Both the position numbers and the translations under genes were made by a program. Shown here piece by piece: positions 1 through 4,586 of a stretch of DNA of 5,368 nucleotides (within the stretch, counting starts at the first letter, position 1; each line of letters begins with the position of its first letter). The notes under the pieces are model-generated. The model saw only the letters and a list, made by a program, of their open reading frames with translations, was not told where the DNA came from and ran no database searches. The DNA comes from Chlorobiota bacterium. GTDB taxonomy: Bacteria; Bacteroidota; Ignavibacteria; Ignavibacteriales; Ignavibacteriaceae. The stretch is taken from NCBI GenBank assembly GCA_008363265.1, contig RHKR01000205.1, positions 1 through 5,368 of the forward strand, written 5' to 3'.

Positions 1-303
1 CCGCTCGGCGGATACATCGACCGCTTCAGCATCAATGACTTCTGGAAGCAGTGGCTCGTGCTCGGGCAGTATGATCCCAAAGCCCTTTACGGAGCGGTAA
101 ATTCAGAGCGCTTCCCCGTTTATCACAGGATGGATATCGGCGTATCAAAGACCCTCTTCATCTATTTCATGACGTGCACGCTCGATTTCAGCATCATCAA
201 TGTCTACGACCGCCGAAACATCTTCTACTTTGACGACAAGACCGGCGAGCGCGTCGATATGCTCCCTTTCCTCCCTTCACTCTCTCTTAAGGTGCAGATA
301 TGA
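1..303 (+). CDS. TonB-dependent receptor, C-terminal end (partial)
   Basis: The reading frame is open from the first base, so the start lies upstream; 100 residues are visible. It is the last part of an outer-membrane beta-barrel. The segment RFPVYHRMDIGVSK and the closing block NVYDRRNIFYF...MLPFLPSLSLKV match the usual final strands of TonB-dependent receptors: a Y/H-R-hydrophobic-D strand, then an N-Y-R-N turn, then LP.LPS leading into the last strand. Such receptors import large substrates across the outer membrane using energy from TonB-ExbBD. The last residue is isoleucine, not the phenylalanine or tryptophan usual for BamA-dependent barrels, which is a small oddity. The gene overlaps the next one by four bases, so the two are almost certainly co-transcribed and translationally coupled. 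The substrate and the plug domain cannot be judged from this fragment. The barrel assignment is fairly secure; the exact subfamily is not. Confidence 0.75.
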   Translation, partial: PLGGYIDRFSINDFWKQWLVLGQYDPKALYGAVNSERFPVYHRMDIGVSKTLFIYFMTCTLDFSIINVYDRRNIFYFDDKTGERVDMLPFLPSLSLKVQI

Positions 304-1271
304 TGAACAGAATTTTTTCAGCAGCCATACTTCTGATGTTTTTTGTTTTGGTTTCGGGATGCGAGAATTCATTCGATCCAAAAAAGAATTATCAGGAAAA
401 ATACATGATCAACCTGGTGATCAAAGGTGATTCGGTGAACCAGCTCGCGGTTGTGGCGAAATCATATGATGTGCCGGGTTACAATCCATCGGTAAACACA
501 ACAAGTCCTTTTGTAAGCGGGGCCAGGATAACGATCGCGTCAACATTCTATGACCTGGCTTATATTTTCCGGGATACGGTTTCGACCGAGATCGGTCAGA
601 AATACGGCGCACCGGCACCCGTTTACAAGCTAAACTCGATGAGAGCCCGTTCAAATGACACACTCTCCCTCTTCGCGACGATGCCCGACGGGACCAATCT
701 TTCGGCCAAGTGTGTAGTCCCACGGGACCTTGATTTCCGGCTTTCGAAGCAGTATATCTCAACGATCACTGATAATCCCACGGAAAAGGCGCTTACCATT
801 CAATGGTCGGCTTCCCCCGATTACATCTTCGTCCCCAAGCTGACCCTTTACTACGCGACCGACAAGAACGGCGTGGTTACAGGCTACAAAAAGGAGATAC
901 CCCTCAAGTTCGCTGATGTGGCGGGCATTCAGAAGCCTCTCTATCCCGGAGTCACGCGTGACAAGATCCTCGTTTATGAGTATGCCGCCATCAACAAGAT
1001 TTTGCGCGACATCTCAGAAGGTGACAACGACAAATATTCATACGTGATCCAGGACGCCATCCTCGAAGTGCTGGTAATGGACAAAAACCTCGGCAACTAC
1101 TACGGTTCGACCGAAGGCTTCCTTGACGACTACTCCGTCCGCCTCGACGAAGTGGTTTACTCCAACATCCAGGGTGGCCTCGGCGTCTTTGGTGCATACC
1201 TGATCTCAAGCCGCAAACTCAATGTGGAAGAGAATTTCGTCCAGTCTTTCGGCTACAGAAGCCGTTTATAA
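300..1271 (+). CDS. Outer-membrane lipoprotein, DUF4249-like, partner of the upstream receptor
   Basis: A protein of 323 residues begins with a lipoprotein signal peptide: Arg4, a hydrophobic stretch at about 5-18, and a lipobox LVSGC with the lipidated Cys at 21. The mature part starts ENSFDP. The region around residues 35-110 has an INLVIKGDSVN strand, a GARITIAS strand and a YKLNS segment. This order resembles DUF4249 proteins, which in Bacteroidota commonly follow TonB-dependent receptor genes; the assignment is by pattern only. The likely role is a surface or periplasm-facing accessory lipoprotein for the receptor, with unknown ligand. Two starts are possible: ATG at 300, in an ATGA overlap with the receptor stop, or ATG at 303. 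The AAGGTG at 289-294 is 5 bases from the first and 8 from the second, so 303 is at least as plausible. The gene ends with FGYRSRL just before a hairpin, and that end is duplicated at 3688-3711. Confidence 0.72.
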   Translation: MMNRIFSAAILLMFFVLVSGCENSFDPKKNYQEKYMINLVIKGDSVNQLAVVAKSYDVPGYNPSVNTTSPFVSGARITIASTFYDLAYIFRDTVSTEIGQKYGAPAPVYKLNSMRARSNDTLSLFATMPDGTNLSAKCVVPRDLDFRLSKQYISTITDNPTEKALTIQWSASPDYIFVPKLTLYYATDKNGVVTGYKKEIPLKFADVAGIQKPLYPGVTRDKILVYEYAAINKILRDISEGDNDKYSYVIQDAILEVLVMDKNLGNYYGSTEGFLDDYSVRLDEVVYSNIQGGLGVFGAYLISSRKLNVEENFVQSFGYRSRL

Positions 1272-1310
1272 CCCTTCAAACTGCGCCGTCATCCCTTGGT
1301 TGGCGGCGCT
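1247..1310 (+). repeat. 64-bp direct repeat, copy A
   Basis: This stretch matches 3687-3750 without gaps at 59 of 64 positions, with a constant offset of 2440. It covers the last eight codons including the stop of the lipoprotein gene (FGYRSRL, stop), the linker ACCCTTCAAA and the whole GCGCCG/CGGCGC hairpin. Two mismatches fall in the SRL codons, one at the hairpin base and two in the loop. Similarity fades quickly on both sides. Confidence 0.9.
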
Positions 1311-1319
1311 AACCGTTCT
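1283..1319 (+). terminator. Rho-independent-like terminator after the lipoprotein gene
   Basis: GCGCCG at 1283-1288 pairs with CGGCGC at 1304-1309 across a 15-base loop, starting 12 bases after the lipoprotein stop codon. The sequence after it (TAACCGTTCTT) is only moderately T-rich, so termination may be weaker than at the 3722-3759 copy. It closes the receptor/lipoprotein unit. Confidence 0.6.
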
Positions 1320-1326
1320 TCCAATC

Positions 1327-1353
1327 TTGGTTATTTGAAGTTCAGACTATACT
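1327..1353 (+). promoter_or_regulatory. Weak candidate promoter for the propeller gene
   Basis: TTGGTT at 1327-1332 is followed after 15 bases by TATACT at 1348-1353. The -10 box is good; the -35 box and the spacing are poor. A start near 1360 would leave a leader of about 90 bases. An alternative is the near-match CATATTTG at 1371-1378 to the Bacteroidota -7 element TAnnTTTG, but it has no TTTG at the right distance upstream. A promoter should exist somewhere in 1311-1449 because a terminator precedes it. Confidence 0.25.
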
Positions 1354-1367
1354 AAATTCTCTTAAAT

Positions 1368-1403
1368 TCGCATATTTGATGAGCGAAATTTGCTTCTATG
1401 CGA
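1368..1403 (+). promoter_or_regulatory. Inverted repeat in the leader of the propeller gene
   Basis: TCGCATA at 1368-1374 is the exact reverse complement of TATGCGA at 1397-1403, with 22 bases between. The loop adds a possible inner pairing. An overlapping alternative stem pairs AAATTCGC (1364-1371) with GCGAAATTT (1383-1391) with one bulge. It could be a leader RNA hairpin or an operator; chance occurrence in AT-rich DNA is also possible. Confidence 0.25.
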
Positions 1404-1449
1404 TTTATTTTGTATTTTACTGCAGACTTCCATAAATACCGGAGATATA

Positions 1450-3642
1450 ATGAAAAAGGTTATTACCTTTGTAGTCTTCTCGGCAATCTTAGTAAGTTTG
1501 TCTGCTCAGGAGGGTTGGTACTTCCAAACCCCTGCAAATATCAAAAAAATAGCATTTATTGATAATAACACGCTGATAGCCGTCGGATCAGGGATCTGGA
1601 AATCTGACGATTTCGGCGAGTCATGGAAAGGAACCGCTCTCGGGTATAAATTCCGTGATGGTTCAGTAAACCATTTTCTGAACAGTGTGGATTTTTTCGC
1701 GACATCAGTTGGCTTTGCCGTTGGTGATCGAGGGCTCATCATGAAAACTGTTAACGGTGGGAACAATTGGGAAAGGAAATATGGTCCTCCCTTCGACCCC
1801 TTCGTAACCAGTTTTACTGATGTTCAGATGCTCTCTTCGAATGTTATTGTGGTCATCGGGCTCACAAAAAACGGTACGATAGATGAAAGTGTGATAATAA
1901 AATCAACTGACGGTGGTGATAATTGGACGACAATTAAGGTTGACCCCGGTTCATATTACAATGATCTTGATTTTGTTGATGAAAATTCCGGATGGATAAC
2001 AGCCAACAACAAGAGAGCCCTTAAAACCACCGATGGTGGTAACACCTGGATATCTTTTGCGCTCCCCTCAACAATTGGCTATAATTACTCCTATTCACTC
2101 GATTTTATTGACGCGAACAACGGATTGATCTCGACAAGTCTTGCAAGACAAGTGGTAAAAACCACCGATGGTGGCAGTACATGGAGGGTGATCGACATCA
2201 GTATCGGCGGAAGTTCTTTTTCACCATCACTCGTCTATTTTAGCACCGGAACTGCATATATGTTAAAAACCGGGGGTGGACTGATGAAATCTGTTGATCA
2301 CGGAGAGAACTGGTCTGATGTCAGCACAGTACCTGATGGTTATGGTGACAGGATCGTCTTCGATTCTCCTTCCAAAGGTGTCGCATTTAATACAGGCAGC
2401 AATGTTATAAACCATACAACGAATGGCGGACAGCAATGGGACAGGAAGGAATGGGACCCTAAATCCATCTTCAGCTTCGACCAAAGCCACTCCTGGGCAG
2501 GGAACGATGATTACATCAACCGGTCGAGATGTTTGCTTAAGACAACAGATGGTCAGAAATGGCAAATGATCTCGATTCAATCCGATATTCCGAACATAAT
2601 CGGACTTAACAACTTCGACTTCAAAACAACAACCACGGGTTATGCTATTGCTAACCATCAACTATCACCAACAAATTTCACAATTTCCCTGGTAAAAACG
2701 ACCGATGGTGGCCTTTACTGGAAAAAACTCTACACTTCGATCGCGTTGGAAGATCACTACATGCTCAATGACCAGTTTGGGTGGATCGTCCTTTCAAATG
2801 GTTCGATATATAAAACACTCGATGGGGGTGTTACATGGGGGAACCAGACCTCATTTACTTCGAATCTGTTGGCAAGTGTGCAATTCATCGATGAGAATTA
2901 CGGTTTTGCGTGTGGATGGGGTGGGAACTTCCTTCGGACGACGAACGGAGGCCTCCTCTGGAACAGATCGGTCGTTACCGGTTATGACGGAGCCGACTTG
3001 AACGGCTTGAAATTTTTTGACAGCCAGATTGGGTACATGGTTGGCAAGCAGAACTTCAATTCATTTGTACTTAAAACTGCCGATGGCGGACTGACATGGA
3101 CAAACATTACCCCTCCGAATTTAAACTGGATGCTGTATGGCAATAGTTTTCAAGTTAAGGGGCCATCCGAGTTATATGTCATGTCGAGTGAGGGTATCTT
3201 AAAATCAAATGATGCGGGAGCATCTTGGCAAAAAATTCAGCAGATATCCCAAACAGCAACAAACCAATTTTCAGTTCTTAATTCACAAAGAATCTATCTT
3301 TCCGATGTGGGAGGAATTCTTTATACTGAAAATGGAGGTATCACTGATATTGAAGAGGAAGTTCCGTCTTTCACTCCAGGTTCTTTCACGGTTTCCCAGA
3401 ATTACCCGAATCCATTTAATCCTGAGACCGTCTTCAACTTGTATCTTCCTGAATCAGGCTATGTCCGAGGATCCGTTTTTGACATAAAAGGAAGCGAAGT
3501 AGCAAAGATCATCGACGGAGAAATATCCGCAGGTTCTCATAGAATTCGCTTCAATGGAGCTTCACTTCCATCAGGTGTTTACTTTCTTAGAGTTGATTCA
3601 GCGTTTGGAACAAAAAGTATAAAGATACTTTTATTAAAGTGA
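1450..3642 (+). CDS. Secreted beta-propeller repeat protein with T9SS C-terminal sorting domain
   Basis: A 730-residue protein starting at ATG 1450, with GGAG at 1441-1444 five bases before it. The start is fixed by a clean signal peptide, MKKVITFVVFSAILVSLSA, with cleavage expected between Ala19 and Gln20. Residues 49-630 hold 14 repeats spaced 39-52 residues apart, with the core pattern hydrophobic-x-K-T-T-D-G-G-x-x-W. This pattern is typical of Ycf48-, BNR- and sortilin-like beta-propeller blades. Thirteen are full; the last (LYTENGG, about 624) is degenerate. Fourteen blades would suit two seven-bladed propellers. Residues 649-730 form a type A T9SS sorting domain: SQNYPNPFNPET, an LPESG...FDIKG middle, then LPSGVYFLRV and the basic tail KILLLK. 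The protein should be exported by Sec, then moved across the outer membrane by T9SS and attached or released. Its ligand is unknown; the fold suggests binding or adhesion, not a specific enzyme. The gene looks AT-richer than its neighbours, stands alone, and is bracketed by a 64-bp repeat. Confidence 0.88.
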   Translation: MKKVITFVVFSAILVSLSAQEGWYFQTPANIKKIAFIDNNTLIAVGSGIWKSDDFGESWKGTALGYKFRDGSVNHFLNSVDFFATSVGFAVGDRGLIMKTVNGGNNWERKYGPPFDPFVTSFTDVQMLSSNVIVVIGLTKNGTIDESVIIKSTDGGDNWTTIKVDPGSYYNDLDFVDENSGWITANNKRALKTTDGGNTWISFALPSTIGYNYSYSLDFIDANNGLISTSLARQVVKTTDGGSTWRVIDISIGGSSFSPSLVYFSTGTAYMLKTGGGLMKSVDHGENWSDVSTVPDGYGDRIVFDSPSKGVAFNTGSNVINHTTNGGQQWDRKEWDPKSIFSFDQSHSWAGNDDYINRSRCLLKTTDGQKWQMISIQSDIPNIIGLNNFDFKTTTTGYAIANHQLSPTNFTISLVKTTDGGLYWKKLYTSIALEDHYMLNDQFGWIVLSNGSIYKTLDGGVTWGNQTSFTSNLLASVQFIDENYGFACGWGGNFLRTTNGGLLWNRSVVTGYDGADLNGLKFFDSQIGYMVGKQNFNSFVLKTADGGLTWTNITPPNLNWMLYGNSFQVKGPSELYVMSSEGILKSNDAGASWQKIQQISQTATNQFSVLNSQRIYLSDVGGILYTENGGITDIEEEVPSFTPGSFTVSQNYPNPFNPETVFNLYLPESGYVRGSVFDIKGSEVAKIIDGEISAGSHRIRFNGASLPSGVYFLRVDSAFGTKSIKILLLK
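1594..3339 (+). repeat. Fourteen propeller-blade repeats inside the secreted protein gene
   Basis: The blade motif begins at residues 49, 97, 149, 190, 235, 278, 320, 362, 414, 453, 494, 540, 583 and 624. Clear members include IMKTVNGGNNW, ALKTTDGGNTW, VVKTTDGGSTW, LVKTTDGGLYW and VLKTADGGLTW. Odd ones are LMKSVDHGENW (His for Gly), LLKTTDGQKW (one residue short) and the last, which lacks the Trp. At DNA level the 17 bases AAAACCACCGATGGTGG occur identically at 2023-2039 and 2158-2174, exactly 45 codons apart. This points to fairly recent exchange or duplication between blades 4 and 5. Confidence 0.85.
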
Positions 3643-3686
3643 TACCATATAAACCGTGATACCGGAAACAGCATTTCAACATCTAT

Positions 3687-3750
3687 TTTCGGCTACAGAA
3701 GCTGGTTATAACCCTTCAAACAGCGCCGTCATCCCTTATTTGGCGGCGCT
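3687..3750 (+). repeat. 64-bp direct repeat, copy B
   Basis: This second copy of 1247-1310 lies 44 bases after the propeller gene's stop codon. It repeats the end of the lipoprotein frame and the GCGCCG hairpin. The base change at 3722 (A, against T in copy A) adds a seventh base pair to the stem, while two other changes sit in the loop. The hairpin therefore seems to have been kept functional as the copies diverged. Confidence 0.9.
3688..3711 (+). pseudogene. Orphan 3' end of a lipoprotein gene copy
   Basis: Codons TTC GGC TAC AGA AGC TGG TTA TAA encode FGYRSWL-stop, matching the FGYRSRL-stop end of the lipoprotein at 1248-1271. I found no lipoprotein-like sequence upstream of it; the similarity stops at 3687. 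It lies in the same frame as the propeller gene, 15 codons past that gene's stop, so it is not translated as part of a normal gene. It may be a remnant of a second lipoprotein gene, or just the part of a repeat that happens to include the gene end. Confidence 0.4.
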
Positions 3751-3759
3751 ATCCCTTTT
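3722..3759 (+). terminator. Rho-independent terminator after the propeller gene
   Basis: AGCGCCG at 3722-3728 pairs perfectly with CGGCGCT at 3744-3750 over a 15-base loop, followed by ATCCCTTTT. It lies about 80 bases past the propeller stop and just ahead of the DoxX promoter. This is a better terminator than its sister at 1283, with one more base pair and a short T run. Confidence 0.7.
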
Positions 3760-3771
3760 ATTCTCAATAAC

Positions 3772-3800
3772 TTGACAGTGGTTTGCAAATTATGTATAGT
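3772..3800 (+). promoter_or_regulatory. Strong sigma-70-type promoter for the DoxX gene
   Basis: A perfect -35 box TTGACA (3772-3777) is separated by exactly 17 bases from TATAGT (3795-3800), a five-of-six match to the -10 consensus. Transcription would begin near 3807 and leave a leader of about 125 bases before the ATG at 3933. It lies directly after a terminator, as expected for an independent unit. The match is by eye. Housekeeping promoters in Bacteroidota often differ from this consensus, so activity is likely but not certain. Confidence 0.6.
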
Positions 3801-3820
3801 CTGATATATAAAATTTGCAA
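3782..3820 (+). promoter_or_regulatory. Paired TTTGCAA sites around the -10 box
   Basis: TTTGCAA occurs at 3782-3788 and again at 3814-3820, 32 bases apart, about three DNA turns. The first copy, extended to TTTGCAAA, is a perfect 8-base palindrome inside the promoter spacer; the second lies just after the expected transcription start. This is the layout of a repressor operator pair. No regulator is encoded nearby, so this stays a guess. Confidence 0.3.
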
Positions 3821-3884
3821 CCCATCTCACATTTCCTGATATACACCGGATAACCACTCACGGGAACCATTCCTTCAATAATTG

Positions 3885-3896
3885 ATGTTATAACAT
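3885..3896 (+). promoter_or_regulatory. Perfect 12-base palindrome upstream of DoxX
   Basis: ATGTTATAACAT reads the same on both strands and ends 36 bases before the DoxX start codon, inside the predicted leader. It could bind a dimeric regulator or mark a second promoter. An AT-rich palindrome of this length may also arise by chance. Confidence 0.25.
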
Positions 3897-3932
3897 ATAT
3901 TCACAATCACACATTATTGGAGCAAAGAATAG

Positions 3933-4352
3933 ATGACTGACATCGGTTTATTGATATTGAGGGTTTTCGCGGGCGCGTTCATGGCATTTGGACACGGGCT
4001 TGGGAAGTTTAACAAGTTTTTTTCGGGTGACGAGATCAAGTTCCTTGATTTTCTTGGGATAGGGATGAAAGCCAGTCTTTTCCTTGCGATGTCGGCCGAG
4101 TTTTTCTTCGCGCTATTTATCGTGGCAGGCCTTTTCACAAGGTTTTCTTCGATCTTTCTGATCGTAACCATGTTTGTCGCGGCGTTTATCGCCCACGGCG
4201 GCGACCCGTTCGGTAAGATGGAGATGTCTCTTCTTTATCTGACCATCTTCACCACACTTTTCTTCACCGGCGGTGGGAAATACTCGATTTCAAACCTTTT
4301 CTCCGGAAAATTTGAGAACGGAAATAAAATTCTCTCCTTCCTGACAAAATAG
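3933..4352 (+). CDS. DoxX-family membrane protein
   Basis: A 139-residue hydrophobic protein with four predicted membrane helices at about residues 4-20, 47-68, 72-88 and 98-114. It fits the DoxX family in length and layout. Visible family-like features are Arg10 in the first helix, the GHGLGKF turn at 20-26, Ala-Glu at 55-56 inside helix 2, GLFTR at 66-70, the His88-Gly-Gly loop and Glu97 before the last helix. DoxX proteins sit in the inner membrane; members are linked to thiosulfate or quinone redox chemistry and to oxidative-stress complexes, but most, like this one, have no proven reaction. GGAG at 3919-3922 lies 10 bases before the ATG, a rather long gap. The gene has its own promoter at 3772-3800 and its own terminator at 4363-4394, so it is a single-gene unit. 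No partner redox gene is visible. Confidence 0.85.
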   Translation: MTDIGLLILRVFAGAFMAFGHGLGKFNKFFSGDEIKFLDFLGIGMKASLFLAMSAEFFFALFIVAGLFTRFSSIFLIVTMFVAAFIAHGGDPFGKMEMSLLYLTIFTTLFFTGGGKYSISNLFSGKFENGNKILSFLTK

Positions 4353-4362
4353 CTATTTCAAC

Positions 4363-4394
4363 AAAGGCTGTCTCTCAACGGGGCAGCCTTTTTT
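4363..4394 (+). terminator. Strong Rho-independent terminator after DoxX
   Basis: AAAGGCTG at 4363-4370 pairs with CAGCCTTT at 4384-4391 across a 13-base loop, and the right arm runs into six T residues at 4389-4394. It begins 10 bases after the DoxX stop codon. The A-run on the left arm means it could also work weakly in the reverse direction. Confidence 0.88.
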
Positions 4395-4411
4395 GTTGTC
4401 CGCTATCCGTG

Positions 4412-4425
4412 GTGAGTGGTGAGTG
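4412..4425 (+). repeat. Tandem GTGAGTG x2
   Basis: Two perfect, directly adjoining 7-base units lie in the spacer between DoxX and the beta-helix gene, just before a GC-rich hairpin. No coding frame covers it. It may belong to a larger dispersed spacer element. Confidence 0.6.
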
Positions 4426-4429
4426 ACGA

Positions 4430-4444
4430 TCCGCCTTCGGCGGA
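4430..4444 (+). repeat. Short GC-rich palindrome TCCGCC-TTC-GGCGGA
   Basis: A perfect 6-base-pair stem with a three-base TTC loop. There is no T run after it, so it is unlikely to be a terminator. Compact GC palindromes like this in AT-richer spacers are often copies of dispersed repeat families, but genome-wide copy number cannot be seen here. Confidence 0.5.
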
Positions 4445-4485
4445 GTGAGGATTCAACCTTCTGCCATCAGCCCTCGACTATATAC

Positions 4486-4506
4486 TTCACAGTTCACAGG
4501 TCACAC
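4486..4506 (+). repeat. Three 7-base units TTCACAG, TTCACAG, GTCACAC
   Basis: Two perfect TTCACAG units and a third diverged unit are in tandem. The 7-base period is the same as in the GTGAGTG pair 60 bases upstream. The rest of the spacer (4445-4485) shows nothing I can identify. Confidence 0.55.
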
Positions 4507-4510
4507 TTCC

Positions 4511-4541
4511 TTTGTGGTTTCCCGATTATTGCTTAAGTTTA
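4511..4541 (+). promoter_or_regulatory. Bacteroidota-type promoter for the beta-helix gene
   Basis: TTTG at 4511-4514 is followed after 19 bases by TAAGTTTA at 4534-4541, a seven-of-eight match to the Bacteroidota -7 element TAnnTTTG at the expected distance from its -33 TTTG. Transcription would begin near 4548, giving a leader of about 40 bases. The assignment rests on short motifs. Confidence 0.4.
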
Positions 4542-4586
4542 GGTGCTGATTTAATCATCATCACAATAACCTAAACGGAGATCAGA

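Noticed and set aside
200..430. Forward open frame of 76 codons
   Set aside because: It straddles the receptor end and the lipoprotein signal peptide in another frame, with Ser/Thr-rich low-quality sequence and no ribosome site.
421..1209. Reverse-strand open frames (421-762 and 991-1209)
   Set aside because: They lie wholly inside the lipoprotein gene, rich in Arg/Ser/Pro as antisense shadows usually are, with no homology I recognise.
1390..1449. A 20-codon upstream extension of the propeller gene starting at TTG 1390
   Set aside because: ATG 1450 has a well-placed GGAG and begins a textbook signal peptide; the extension would bury it behind an unrelated hydrophobic stretch.
1506..2661. 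Reverse-strand open frames inside the propeller gene (1506-1766, 2263-2661)
   Set aside because: They are antisense to clear repeat-coding sequence; their regularity mirrors the blade repeats.
1594..3339. Regular repeats as a CRISPR array
   Set aside because: The periodic units are codon-aligned protein repeats of about 120-155 bases with variable sequence, not short identical repeats with spacers.
2705..3487. Forward open frames in a second frame (2705-3001, 3209-3487)
   Set aside because: They are shifted readings of blades and sorting domain with no signal, motif or ribosome site.
3643..3711. Stop-codon readthrough adding 22 residues to the propeller protein
   Set aside because: The frame agrees by a one-in-three chance, and the T9SS domain already ends in its usual basic tail; extra residues would probably spoil sorting.
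1247..3750. A transposon bounded by the 64-bp repeats
   Set aside because: The repeats are direct, carry gene-end and terminator sequence, and there is no transposase or integrase between them.
3914..4171. Reverse-strand open frame over DoxX
   Set aside because: It is antisense to a well-supported membrane protein gene.
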